Under the pieces are notes generated by a model. The model had not been told where the DNA came from. It saw only the letters and a list, made by a program, of their open reading frames with translations, and did no database searches. Positions 47,820-60,909 of a DNA stretch of 64,000 nucleotides are shown here, one piece after another (position 1 is the first letter of the stretch; each line of letters begins with the position of its first letter). The stretch is taken from assembly GCA_020226215.1 (NCBI GenBank), contig CM035226.1, positions 92,590,895-92,654,894 of the forward strand. Direction: 5' to 3'. The stretch comes from Sindora glabra (taxonomy: Eukaryota > Streptophyta > Magnoliopsida > Fabales > Fabaceae). A program made the position numbers and the translations under genes.

Positions 47820-48390
47820 CCATCTTATAATTTACTGTGATTAACTACCACCTATCATTATCTACCATCATTGGCCATCACATAATTCTAGTTATTATTG
47901 TCAGTTATTATCCATTGTTGATGATTATTATTAACTATTACTCATCGTTAATAATTACTATTCATCACTATTTATTGTAAGTGATCACTGCTAATATCAC
48001 CTATTGTCGATAATTATTATCAATCACCAACCAACATTGATGATTATGATTTACCACTACCCATCACCAATTATTACTATCCATTTATAGATAATTACAA
48101 CTTGTCATCATCTATCGTTATTGACTATTGTTAACTACTATCTATTATCAATGACTATTACCAATTACTATTTGATTTTAACCACCATTCATTATTAATT
48201 ATCATCACTAACCACATCCATACCTAATGATCATTACGGATTATTACTTATTTTCTATAATCACTATTGGTTATTGTTTACTATCGATGATCACTACGAA
48301 CCATTACCTATTATCAATACCCATCATTTGTCATTACTATCAATATTATTTATCACCTATAACTACCATCGACTACCATATGCTACCAGT
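47820..48390. repeat. Degenerate short-period array (B2')
   Basis: Third version of the array. A 68-codon plus-strand frame here (48227-48433, Ile/Thr/Tyr-rich) is a by-product of the repeat and is not taken as a gene. Confidence 0.65.
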
Positions 48391-50931
48391 AGACACTAAT
48401 TTTTTAATAAAAATATTTTGGATTATTAAATAATATTTTTAGAAATATTTATAATTGAACCAAATATAAAAATGTCATATTTCTACAAATTAATTTTTTT
48501 AAAATTATATTTTTAAAAATATTTAATTTTGCAAACCAAATATCACTTTACAAACGCAAAGAATGCATGCACACAAAGGTTTTTTTAAATAAATTCTATT
48601 TCATCTTCCAATATTTTTGCCTTGAATACACGCACATATAAATGCAAAATCTTAAATTTAAATCTTAAATATAAAAATGTTTTTAAGAAAGTATCAAATA
48701 TTACTACACCATTAAGATGTGAAGCCTTTTATTGTTTTTTTCTTTTGTTTATCAATCTTTGATGCTATTTTACATTTGATATGATTTAATAATTCCCAAA
48801 TTCGATTAAATTTTTATTAGATTCATTTACTTCGTATATGATTGGATTATAATTTTTTATTATAAATTTTTTATAATATTATATATAACTAAAATTTTAA
48901 TATATTTTATATTTTAAACTTATATTTTTAATAATACCATCATAGATATTTTGTTTATCTTAATTCAACTCGATTCGACGCCTCTCAACCGATCAAACCA
49001 CGTTAATCATGAAATCTTGTTATGAATGAAAATCATAAACTTATACTGCCATAATTTTGTGCGGGCCCTGGCTCTTAGAATTTATACTCAATTTTAAATT
49101 TTTTTGTCAAAAAGTACTTTTATAAAATAAATTATTTGTATATATATATATATTGATAAAGTAACGACATGTTACTAATATTTATACTTAAAAATAATGT
49201 TTAAAATTATGCTAATAAAAAAGAAAATTTTATTTTTTAAAAAATTATTTTTTAAAATTCTTATATTTAATATTATATAAATAAAATATATTTTTATCTT
49301 AATAATTTCCGATTATATTTTATGGAAACCAACTTTCATACAAACGAACGAGGTCTTGTTGGGAAAATGATCGACAGACCGGCGAAACCCGTGTTCATCC
49401 AGCAGAGTTGTCACCGTTTGTTTCAATTTTGAAATACATGTATTCCTACCCCTAAAAAAAAAAAATTCAAATATATGTATCAAGAATTACAAATTCAGTC
49501 CGCAATACGTTCATAGATGAATCTGTTGGGCCCACAATGCTTAAACCCATTTGAACATTTCAAATGTAATTAATGACTACATAAACTATTTATACACAAT
49601 TTCGTACGCATATCTTCTGACTCGTGTGTTTTTCGACAAGATATTGTTCATAAGAAAATGTCATTTGTTAGCTTCTTTTATTTCAACGAAAAGCATTTTT
49701 CTAAAAAAATAAAGTTATAAAATATAAGAGAAATTATATTATTTACTTAACATTAAGTATGAAAAATGTAGTAAAAAATATAATTTTCTTACGAATTTCT
49801 CTTTATTAAAATAAAATTTTATTTTTTGTTATTATGATTCTAATTATTATTTTTTTAACAAAAAAAATAATTAATATATTATTTCTTTATTCATATATAT
49901 ATGATATTTTTCTCGCATCAATATTTTCTCATGAAACAAACTATATAAATGAAGGAATATTATATATATATATAATTTATAATGAACAAATATTTAAAAT
50001 CATAATAGTAAAGAAAAATAATTTTTTCTTGAAAAAGAGAAAAATATTCTTCTAACTATATCATTACATTTAATATTAAATATATAAATTATTTTTCACG
50101 TCTTTTATACTTTATAGATATATTCTTGGAAAGAATATTTCCCACCAAAAACAAACGAAGCTTAACATATATATTGATAAAATTTACTTTTAATATAATA
50201 TTTTATTTTAATTCTTCTAACATAAAATTGAAGGTAACAAATTCTAATTAGCACACACAAACTTTAATAAAAATCTAAATATTGGATGAAAAATTAATTA
50301 ATTATATGATGTTAATCATCAAATGCGCTGTTTTTTCACTTTAGAAAAAGTACATGAATTTTTTTGTTTTCCTCCTAGACTCTGGTGAATGTCAATTTAA
50401 AATTTTGTTAAAGTTTTCGTACTAATTAAAATTTTTGTCTTAAATTTTTATAGAAAGTCAATAATTTAGACTTAATAGTTTAGTTTATATATTTCAAAAT
50501 CAAATATTATATTACAAATGAAATGTAATCATTTTGTACCCCATGAAAATTAAAAAACTAAAATTGTATTTTATAAACTACACAAATTTTTATAAATTAA
50601 TACTCCTTCCTTTTCTTCTCAAATGACATTGAAGATTATAATGCATAAATATTAAGGAAGTTATTAAATAATTTTGATTATAGAAAAAATTACATTTCTT
50701 TTATTAACATACTCAATATTTAAGAGAGAGATGAAAGTAGTTAAAAGGTCAAAAAATATCCACATTTAAGAGAGAGTTAATAGTAATAGTAATTAATATT
50801 AATATTAATGATGAGACTGATTTATTTACTGAAGATAATAAAAGTAAAATTTTAAAAAAAAGTGATTAATGGTTTTTCATTTCTTAAAATGACACATAAA
50901 AATAAAAATCTTAATAGGAATGTAAGGAGTA

Positions 50932-51330
50932 TCAATTAATCATTATAGTGACAACTGAAAGTGACAATGATCTAAAATAGGAAGGGGGGCACGTGGGATA
51001 GGGAAGCCTAGAGCACAAGATACATTGCACAAAAACAAAGCGGTAGATAAGAGGAATGGCAGCAAGCAACTTGCAAAGATATGCAGAGCATTTTATCATC
51101 ATATTATTATGAGATTGTCTGTCTGTCTCTCTGACTGGCCAGCTTTGATCCGAAGCCAATGGGATCCCAAAAGCAAAAATTATATCAATTTGACACCAAA
51201 TGCATTGAACTCAGACTAACTAACGCACAATATCATATCATATCTGGTTTAATTTTTTACAGATCGTGGTTTCCCAGATTCCAATATCCCATCTTCTCTC
51301 TGCGAATTATGAACCCTCATTCCCATGCAT
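50932..51330. other. Conserved island in segment C, copy 2
   Basis: Nearly identical to 23185-23560, including the GGCACGTGGGA G-box core and the CTGTCTGTCTCTCTGACTGG block. Unidentified. Confidence 0.4.
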
Positions 51331-51441
51331 ATATTAATTGATTCCCCCCTATATTAATGCTTTGGTGTCTTTTCTCTCTTTACAGAGAGGTTCATTGACC
51401 AAAGGACATAGAATATAGGACCCTTTCGAAGAGAAAACTTA

Positions 51442-52198
51442 CAGCCTGTTTGGATTAGGTGAAATAAGGGGGAAGGAACGGAGGGGCGTAATCGGAGGTA
51501 GGGTGAAATTTTATATCTATTTGGTAAAGAGTGAAAAGTGGGAGGAGCATAAAAAAATTGATGTCAGAATGGTGGGTTCAGGTGTAATTCCCCTCCTTCC
51601 GAAAATGAGAAGTAATTCAGGTGGGGAGGGGTAATTTTTCTGATATACCGCAATTGCCCCTCTGCATCTGTGCTTGGATCTGCAATTTTATAAATAAAAT
51701 AAGTGATGAAATTGTTTACGCATGATTGAAAAATGGTTGTTGCCGTTGACAGTCCCAATGAAACCATTGAAGTAACCATTTTTCCTTTTGAGTTTATTCA
51801 TGTCGGCAAAAATTTTACTACCTCATTATGAGTATTTTTCTAAAATATAATGCAAATTTTTTAATATTTATTAATTATATGAAAAAAAATTATAATTTTT
51901 TAAATATGTTAGTATTAAAAAAAATTTAACATATTTTCCTTCATCCATAAATTATTTATTATTTAATTTTACTAAATAATATTATAACTACCTCAATATA
52001 ACATAATAAAAGGATATTTTAATCATTTCACTCATTCACATTTCCTTTCTCCTCTATTTTCACCCATTCCAAATAAAAAAAATTCATTTCACCCATATTT
52101 ACCCCTTCCTATTTTCACCAATTCCAAACAATCCAGATGAAATTACTTTCACCTCCATTTCCACCCCCTCCCATTTTCACTTCCAGCCAAATATACCA
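51442..52198. mobile_element. 757-bp Tourist-like (PIF/Harbinger) MITE
   Basis: Begins CAGCCTGTTTGGATTAGGTG and ends, on the other strand, TGGTATATTTGGCTGGAAGT. Three-base flanks are TTA (51439-51441) and CTA (52199-52201). The matching place in copy 1 near 23691 is GGAAACTAGAGAATAGAACC with no insertion. Subterminal regions are rich in GGTGAAATRRGGGG-like words on one side and their complements on the other. There is no coding capacity. The family call rests on the end motif and 3-bp flanks. Confidence 0.65.
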
Positions 52199-52944
52199 CT
52201 AGACAATAGAACCTTTTCAAAAGAGAAAAATTAAAAAACGAAATTGAACGAGAGATATTTAGAAAAAAAAAAACCCTAAACCAACGCTTCCTGTACTCAC
52301 ACTGAGCCTCTCTTATTCATGAAATTGAAATAGGTGAGAATTAGGGATTGGAAAAACGGCCCCGCATTCTGCTGGTATGGGACGAATATGGAGTGGAGAA
52401 AGTCTAAAAATTTGGACTTGGTATTTTTTGCGAGGTTAAATAGCTTAGTCTGTGTGAATGTCCAATAGGCCAGCAATCATTTTATATATATATATTATAT
52501 ATGTTTAATTATAGTAAAATGATATAATATACTAAATGTTTAATAATTTAATCCAATGCAATTTGTAAATTATAAATTATGAGGATCAATTTGTGAGCTA
52601 TTATTTTTATATATATAATACAATTTTTTTAATTATAATGAAAACCCAATAACTTAACTTAATATTATTAATTGCAAAATATGCAGCAGGTCCGCGAGCT
52701 TATGTGGGTGGACTGCAAGATGGGATCAGCCTACCATTTTTAATCCATTAAAAATATAAATTTACATAAATAAGCTTTTATAAATCTGACTCATTTAGGC
52801 CTGTCCTACTTATTTTGCATTTGAAAATTATTTATGTGCTTCACCTGTTTTATGTGGCAGAGTAGATTAGTGTATTAATAAGAGATTGTGGGGTACAAGG
52901 TTAATAAAATCTATATTAATATAGGCTATGGTTTTTCATTTTTG

Positions 52945-53275
52945 CAGAATCGTGGGGCTTTCTAATAGGTTTTGCAATTAGTTTGAAATGCGAATATCAC
53001 TGAAGTTTGGGTTGGTGAAGATTCCAGAATGGCTATTCATATTTGTTCTAAGAATTAACCTGTTAGTAGATTAAGGACATTCTCTTCTAAATTATTCGGA
53101 GGAAGTTAAAATTTCTCATATATATTATGAAAGTAATTATATTATTGATTGGTTGACTTTTTATGCCCAAACTTTGAAAGTTGGTAATTATGCGTTTATG
53201 AGTCCTCCTAATGAACGTGATTCTCTAATATTACAAAATATTATGAAAATCATAAAGAAATTTTGGTTAAAATGA
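52945..53275 (+). pseudogene. RNase H-like (RVT_3 type) fragment, copy 2
   Basis: The upstream part is nearly identical to copy 1 (ITEVWVGEDSRMAIHICSKN, then a stop). After a one-base shift the 53105-53275 frame reads VKISHIYYESNYIIDWLTFY and continues through PPNERDSLILQNIMKI to a TGA, 56 codons. This end region resembles the C-terminus of plant RNase H-like domains (EANxxADxLAKxA, then PP(D/E)xLxxLLxxD). It is better kept than copy 1, but no full domain or start is present. Confidence 0.6.
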
Positions 53276-53619
53276 CATATAATGCTCATCAAAAGTTGTC
53301 TTTTTTTTTATATGTAATTTGAGTTTAATCACTTGACTTCAATCATTCCTATTATTAAAAAAATTACAAAGTCTCTATTCTACATATTGTTAGATTTTAA
53401 TTTGTTTTACCTTTCTTTTTTTGTTAAAAAAAAGAGTATAAATATATAGCAAGTGTGTGATTTATAAATTATAATTGCAAACTTTAAAGTTATGAATGGT
53501 ATCAATTAATGCTCTGGTACTTACTAAGAGATTTTATGAGTTTTTACAAAATTGATCTAAAAATATTTTTTATACATAAATCTTGTAAATTTTTGCTAGA
53601 AAATTATAATTTACAATAT

Positions 53620-53890
53620 TTATGTATAAAAAGTAAAATTCTTTCTTGTTTATTGCTGCTAGGTTGGAAAGAAAGGAAGTCGTGCCGTTTTCCGAGATAT
53701 CAACACGCAGAGCATACTTGGATTTTGGGAGCTTCCCTGAATGGAATTGATTTCTTTCTCATTTTTAATTCTCAATTTTTATGGTTTCAAAGGCCTTTCC
53801 ATATCTGTTAGTGGGTTGCATGGGATTCTTCATATTTTTGGCACGGGGGAATCTTTCTTTTTTCAAGACATGATACGGCTTACCTTTTAT
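53620..53890 (+). other. Conserved island in segment C, copy 2, unidentified frame
   Basis: Counterpart of 26320-26600. The frame includes RYQHAEHTWILGASLNGIDF, followed by FNSQFLWFQRPFHIC and a stop shared with copy 1. Unidentified. Confidence 0.35.
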
Positions 53891-54277
53891 AATATAAAAG
53901 AGTAGAATATGTTTTTATTTTTTAAAAAATTATTTTTGAAATTTGTTTTTTTACTTTTCAAAAATAATTTTAAATAAAAACAAATAATAGATAGTGATTC
54001 AAATATGAAAAGTTTAATTTAATTATAAAATTATCATGAAAAACAAATAATAAATTAAGAAAATATCTAACTTTTTATTTTCTACAAGCTATACATTGAA
54101 AAGTAAATTTTTTTGAAACAGATTATTAAAAAGAACTTTTATTTTTAAAAATAAAAAATTATTTTGAAAAAAAACATATTTTATATTTTTCTTCTTAGTA
54201 AGTGTCCGTCATTACATAAATATCCTTAATTCCAAAATTACCATTTATGTTTTAATAAAAGAGGGGTGCTAGTGATC

Positions 54278-54830
54278 TTTTTTTTTTTTACTGAAACTTA
54301 TCTCATATAAAAAGAGGTATATCTTAAAGTGATTTCATCATTTTTTTTTAATGAAATATAGGAGATTTGCGTGCAGGTTGAATCGGTAAAGTTAGAGTAA
54401 TTAATAACTTGCAAGAGTACTTCCCCCCCCCCCAAAAAAAAAAAAAAAAAACTAAGGTGATTCTGTAAAAATTTTGTCAAATTCTCAGGAAATAATGTAA
54501 TAACTATATTAAAAAAATGGTTCTGACAACCATAATCCTTATGATTTTATTCAAGAATCAGTGAAATATCTTTTATTTATTATTATTTTTAATTTTTAAC
54601 ATAATTTCATATAATAATATTAATTAAAAATATTTATAATAAATTTAAAAGTTAAATTATTAATTGATGTTATTTATAAATTTTTTAAAAATTAAAAAAT
54701 TACAATAAATAAAAAATATTTATTAAATCTTAAACATAGTCTTTAAAGTTACGATTAGTATTTGTCTTATAAAAATAGACATTCATTTAAGATAGACTAT
54801 ATTTTTTTTCTATTAAAAATTTTCGTGCTA
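54278..54830. other. Unique non-coding DNA with poly-C/poly-A run
   Basis: No gene is seen. A run of C followed directly by a run of A occupies about 54423-54452; such runs are also prone to assembly error. Confidence 0.6.
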
Positions 54831-55930
54831 TTGCATGAGAGATAGTTTTAAATTACTATAAAGTACATTAAATCGTCAAATTCAATGACAAATGAAGCCA
54901 AAAAGACGGGTACAATTAATTTACTTCCTCTTTCTTTCTAAACAATATATAAGAATTAAAAAAGATAATAAATAATTTTAAGTTTAAGAGAAATGAATTA
55001 TAAATTATTAACATATCCTCTATAAAAATTAATTGAAAAGTAAAATTATTGAATATTTATTTAAAATTATAGATAATATTTGAAAGAAGATAATAAATAT
55101 AATTTTGACTTCCTAAAATAATGGTTAAAAATAAATAAATTTTTCTCTAAAGTAACACTTAAAAATAAATGGAGAAACTAGTAATTAGATCATAAATTCA
55201 AGCATATATTTTGCAAAAACTATATATATATATATAATAAAGAGAGCAATTTTTTAGGAAATTTAACTTTGTAGCATATTAATTTATGCTGGAACTTTTT
55301 CTGATGGACTTGCGTAGTTTAGAATATTAAAAGAATTTGAATTATATGAACGTCAAATTAACGGTCACAAGTTCATATTGAATCATAATATTGTACAAGA
55401 GATAGTTTTGAATTACTACAAAATACATTAAATGGTCAAATTCAATGACAATTGTGGGCAAAGAAAGTACAGTTCATTTCCTACATCTATTTCTTTTTAA
55501 ATTTTATTTAAATTTAAAATAAAATAATTAAGAAAGATAATAAATAATCTTAATTTTAGAGGAAATAAATTATAAATTACTAATATATTCTCCATTAAAA
55601 TTATTAAGAATTTACCTAAAAATAGGCATAATATTTAAAAATATAATAAACACAATCTTGGTTTTCAAAAGCAATAAATAAATACAAACAAATTTTCTCT
55701 CTAAAATGAAACTTAGTAATTAGATCATAAATTCCAGTATTTCACTAAAACCAAAAAAATTATATAATATACAAAGGGCAATTTTTTTAGGAAATTTGAC
55801 TTTGTAGCATATCAATTAATGTTAGAATTTTTTCAACGAATTAGAATATTAAAAAATTTGAATTATATGAATGTCAAAATAATAGTTACAAGTTCATATT
55901 GAATGATAATATTGTGTTGGGTTGATGATG
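54830..55930. repeat. ~560-bp imperfect tandem duplication
   Basis: Two copies run from GAGATAGTTTTRAATTACTA (about 54838 and 55400) to CAAGTTCATATTGAAT (about 55365 and 55890). Both include the GGAAATTTRACTTTGTAGCAT block. Divergence is considerable, so the event is old. No coding capacity. Confidence 0.8.
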
Positions 55931-58900
55931 AAACTTAGATTTATTTATTTATTTATTTTTTAATAATAATAGAAATGATTAAATTATTAAATATATATAT
56001 GTGAGGATTAGAAATTAAATCATAAATATAAGAAAAAGTATAAAATTTTTAAAGAATATCATATATTAAAGATTCTCAGCATTTAGGTAAACAGTATTAT
56101 TGTTGATTGTTGATGTAAGTCTTATTAATTGAGCTTTACTATGAGTGAGTTTAGTCCAGTAGATTTTTTATGAATAAGATGGCCCCTATTCTTAATGCCA
56201 AGTTATATTTTGTCATCTCCCCATTAGATTAGCACAAATTCTACGACTAGGGTTAGAGAGAAGAGAACCCAAGAAAATATCCACTATACGAGAACGATTG
56301 ACAACCTAATTCATCTAACAGTTTTAACCCACAATTTATTCTTATAATTTGTACATTATTTATGCTCTACAACATGATTCGTTTGGTTAAATTTATATGT
56401 AAATTTCATTATTTTTTATTTTTAAAATAAAACTTTAATACTTCAAATATTTTTCTAAAGTATAAATAACTTATCTAGCCCTATTAAAATGGATTAACTC
56501 AATTCTATCAAGTTATCCTCACAGGCAAAAATTGTACGTTAGGTCAGTCTTAGGTTGAGCTATTTTTTTACCAGATTGAGTCTAAATTGGGTTGTTACAG
56601 TAACAGTACCAATTCCAGTTTTAGTCCCAGTCCTAGTCCCAATTTCAAGTCGACATTTATCAAGTGAATTTTTACAACTTATTATATTTTATTATTATTA
56701 TCATATTAGTTATTTATTTATTATTAATTTTGTATCATTAATTAATTAAAAATTATTATTTATTAAATATAATTATATACTATTATTATGACTTAAAATT
56801 TTATTATATATGTTAGTGAGTCATATATATTATATATGAAAATAAATATATATTATTAAATATATATTTAATATATATTATTAAAATATAATAAATGTGT
56901 GACTTTACATTTAATAATATGTACATTTAATAAAATAATTTGAATTTTATATTGATTAGAAATTTTATATTATATATTATATTTTATATTATATATTTAT
57001 TTTACTTAATAAAATAAATATGTATTATTATATATTATATATTTATATTATACATTTATATATTTATATTTAATAAAATAAATTATATATTATATATTTA
57101 AATATTTATTTTATATTATAAATTTATTTTATTAAATATATATTGATTAAGTCCAAAGTATTATATATAAAAACAAATATATTTAATAATTTATATATTA
57201 TCAAATAAATATAAATAAATAATTATATAAATAATATATTAATAAAAATAATTATAGTAATTTATATATAATAATGAATAATAATTTATTATATTATATA
57301 TATATGTATAAAATATATTTAAAATTAATATCAAAATTAATTTATTTAAAATTTTTAAATAATTCAAAATTTTAATATTAAATTACTAATTAAAATTTTA
57401 ATATAATTATTTATTTGGATAAATTTATATAATATATTTTTTAATATTAATTCTAAATATAAAAATTATTTAATATTGCTCATATATATAATTTTAATAT
57501 TATATATATTAAAATGTAATTTTAATATCTATATAAAAAATAAATATACAATAATAAATTATTTATTTATTACTTACTACTATCACCAAATTAATGGGTT
57601 AACCCAATAATTCGATGAGTTAATACTCATGAGTACTAATTCTTTATTAGATTGGATTAATCAGTTCTACTCTCTTATCAGGTAAGGCTACTATTATTAT
57701 TTTCTGTACTAATCTTAGTCCTAGTCCCAGTCTCAGATTAAGCAAAATTATATTAGTCTCAGATCAATATGTTATACCTAACTCATTTTGACATTTCTAA
57801 TCTTATCTAAGTTTTGATAGAATGTGTCATTTGTCACAAATTACTAGTTTCACAATTTTCTAAGCTTGATCTACTTACGTGCAATAGGCTAATTTTTTCA
57901 TGCTATTTCAAATAGTATACATTTTTATGAATTTTATGAATTTTTTTATAAAATTTATAATATTTTATATAAATTTTATAATTTTAAAATGATATAAATT
58001 ATGAAATGTAATTATTGATTAAATATTCTGATCTTTTGATAAGATTTTGTCTAAAATTGAAATTTTAATATGAAAAAAGACAACCCAATAATCAATTTAT
58101 TAAAGGAGTCGAATCCCATGATGCAATACAAAAATAGGATTGAATTTGATTTAACTTCGTTATAGGCATCAATTGAATCACATTTTTCTAATCGGATCAA
58201 AACTCGATATAATCCAATCAAATTTCTCAAACTTGAGTTAGGTTATTCAAGTTTATCATGTCGTCCTAACTGTACCCACCTCTTTACAATTGGAGTGATT
58301 CAAAAAATTCAATGACTAATATCGATTATAGAATGCAAATTCTACACGATTTATCTTTCTAAATATCACATCATGAAAGGAATTTAGAAGTCTTTTTCTA
58401 AATAACATTTTTCCAGGAAAATTCCAATCGCACCTTTCTTTGTTTTTTTCTTTGTTTTGTTTTTCTTATGCTTTATCAATCAAGGAATGGAGAATTTGGC
58501 ATCAGATATGACACATTATCTTGTATTCTTATCCTCGTATCTCTCACAGTGTAAGGGTATGGCGTGCCACGCTGGTAGACTAAGTGCAACGTGTGAACCT
58601 ATGACTAAAGAATGCAATTAGAAGATCACAATAAAAAGGGTTTGATTTATGAGGTTCATGGTTGCACGTGAAGAACTTAGCTCACCCTTTTAACATCATC
58701 TATTTCAAATTTTCTAGGATATGTTGTCATTATTCTTTTTATTTTCTCAAATTTCCACAAAATTCAATATATTTTTCAAATATTTTGAATTTTATGTTGA
58801 AAGGAAAATGGCATGTGCTCCATGGAAAAGAAGAACAAGAGAGTATGCGTACATTTCACAATTTCACATGTCGTTTGTTGAAAATATGATCAAATTATAT

Positions 58901-59294
58901 TGTAATTTCTTATAAATTTACTCAATTTTTAATTATATTTTTATAATTTGAATTAGAAATTAATTTTTTATATTTGTTTTTCGTTTCTCGTTGTTCGTTT
59001 CCTGTCATTTTTCGATTAAATTCTATTAATAATTGGCATATACGGACAATAGTTCGTTAATGTAACTTAACAATTCATGATGAGATACACCATTTGTTTT
59101 TGTATTTTAAGTGGTAAATAAAACATAGAAATTATTGTATTTTAAGAAATTATTTACTTTCTTTTAAAATTGAAGTATCTTAATTTATAAACTATCTATT
59201 AACAATTTATTGTTTGCATATGCCAATTATTAACAAAACTTAATAGGTAAATAGTAAGAAGTAATCGATAAGAAATAAAAATAAGTACAAGGAT
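55931..59294. other. Non-coding AT-rich stretch with an A/T plateau
   Basis: The interval 56690-57560 is almost pure A/T, made of ATATATTATTAAATAT-like words. It is bracketed by short AGTCC(C/T)AGTC repeats at about 56617-56640 and 57716-57735. The rest holds only short frames without recognisable domains. No RNA gene is seen. Confidence 0.55.
59292..59294. repeat. Target-site duplication of CACTA element, left
   Basis: GAT, repeated at 61305-61307. Confidence 0.7.
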
Positions 59295-59319
59295 CATTAC
59301 AAGAAATAATGCTAACATT

Positions 59320-60310
59320 AACGATATTTTTTGCAACGATAAAAATTCAGTTGTCGGTGATGCATTGCTAAACTTTTACTGATGATAAAGTCATCGATGA
59401 TCCATAAAAAGTCCATAGGTACAAATTTTTCTAGATGGAAAAATTTTGACCGAAAGAAATAGCCTTCAACAATTACATTTGACTTTTTGTGACAACATTA
59501 AGCTACTCTAAAATATAAAGTTAGAAAATTCAATTTTTAGCAACAACGACAATTATCGTCGCTATAAAAGTCCAAGCTTTCAGCAATGATAATTGTCGTC
59601 GCTAAAGATTAAATTTTCCTACTCTATATTTTAGAGTAGGCTTTAGCAATAATATTCATTGCTAAAGGTTAGCTTTCAGTGGTGACAATTGTCATCATTG
59701 AAAACTTGGACTTTTAGTTACGACAATTATTGTCGCTAAAAGCTAACTTTTAGCATTTAGTGACAACAAATATCACTGTTAAAGGCTAAATTTTTTTGTT
59801 CAGGGTACTTTTTAGCAACAATATTTATTGTCGCTAAAAGTCAATCGACGACAAATATCATTGCTAAAGAATGTGGTCGCTAAAGGCTGAAATCTTTATT
59901 GACAACAATTATCATCATTGGAAGTTTGAACTTTTAGTGATAATAAAGGTTGAATTTTTCTGTTTTATATTTCAAGGTAGTATTTAACAATAACAAATGT
60001 TATTACTAAAAGTTAACTTTTAGCGATAATACTTTTAGGCTAAATTTTTTCACTTTATATTTTAGGACAATCTTTAACAACAATAAATATCATCGCTAAA
60101 AGTCTAAACTTTTAGCATCATTGCTGAAGAATTAGGCATTATTTTTAGTGCTACACTTCAGCAACAACATTCTTGTCACTAAAGTAGGACACAAAAAATT
60201 ATGCTAGTAAATATCATGACATATACTGACAATATTATCATTGGTGAATGTTTTCAATTTTTACCAACAACCCTCCAACGATGACAAAATAACAATTGAG
60301 AATTTTGTTA
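59320..60310. repeat. CACTA left subterminal motif array
   Basis: Many degenerate copies of RCGACRAYWRTYGTYGCTAAA in both orientations, for example TTGTCGTCGCTAAAGATT near 59592. Neighbouring copies can pair as hairpins. Confidence 0.8.
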
Positions 60311-60327
60311 TCATTGAAGGATTCATC

Positions 60328-60405
60328 TATAAATACCCTAAATCGCCATTTGACTCTCATTTCGCACAGAAAAAAGAAATGGCAGCAGAGAAAAAGACTA
60401 GATAA
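60328..60405 (+). promoter_or_regulatory. Relic promoter and start of the CACTA gene
   Basis: TATAAATA (60328-60335) is followed 44 bp later by ATGGCAGCAGAGAAAAAGAC, an 8-codon frame (MAAEKKTR) ending at TAA within AGATAAGTATT, which looks like a changed donor site. An acceptor-like TTCTACAG near 60526 opens a possible second small exon. The arrangement suggests the 5' end of an original CACTA transcription unit left after internal deletion. Confidence 0.4.
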
Positions 60406-60909
60406 GTATTAGTTTTATCATTTTTTATTTATATAATTTTTATAATGTATTTTTTTATTTATATATTTTTTGATATAATCATTAGTTCATCTCCAACTTG
60501 TTTAAAATATCTTCAGCACTTTTCTTCTACAGAGCACAAAATTATTTGAGCAACAGAGATTGTGGGAAATTGTTGAATTGTCATCGCTAGTATGTCTCCT
60601 TTATCTGTATTTGCATCTGCACCTTAATTGGTCTTCTTTTTCAAATTAACTCAATTTTCTAATAAAAAAATAAAGAAAATCAAGAATGAAGTGCAGGCGC
60701 ATCTGTAGATGAATGTCATGCTAAGCCATTGGCATTCATCTAAAATTATAAAGTGATATAAAAATATATTAATAAATATAAATATATAAATGAAAATAAT
60801 TTATAACTTATTAAATTAATTTTTAATAAATTAATAGAAGAAATATTTTTAAAAATTAATTTATAATTTATTGATGAATTTAATATATTATAAATTAATT
60901 TAAATTTCA

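Larger units (their letters stand above)
42730..49765. repeat. Tandem unit B2' (copy 2)
   Basis: Matches B2, B1 and B1'. It includes a further local duplication (about 45190-45840 and 45840-46260), a complete MITE at 44719-45185, the repeated minus-strand frame at 46253-46459, the second empty MULE site (47514-47522) and the degenerate array (47820-48390). A poly-C run near 42769-42776 interrupts the GTCCATGACC block. No intact gene. Confidence 0.8.
49765..54277. repeat. Duplicated segment C, copy 2
   Basis: Matches 21640-26985, lacking the Stowaway at 22711 and the 1.3 kb insertion at 23912, and gaining the Tourist-like element at 51442-52198. The conserved island is at 50932-51330 and the MITE-like 26600-26890 counterpart at about 53900-54180. 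The match ends at GAGGGGTGCTAGTGATC. Confidence 0.85.

Noticed and set aside
48227..48433. Ile/Thr/Tyr-rich frame
   Set aside because: Translation of the degenerate ATTATC array; not kept in the other copies.
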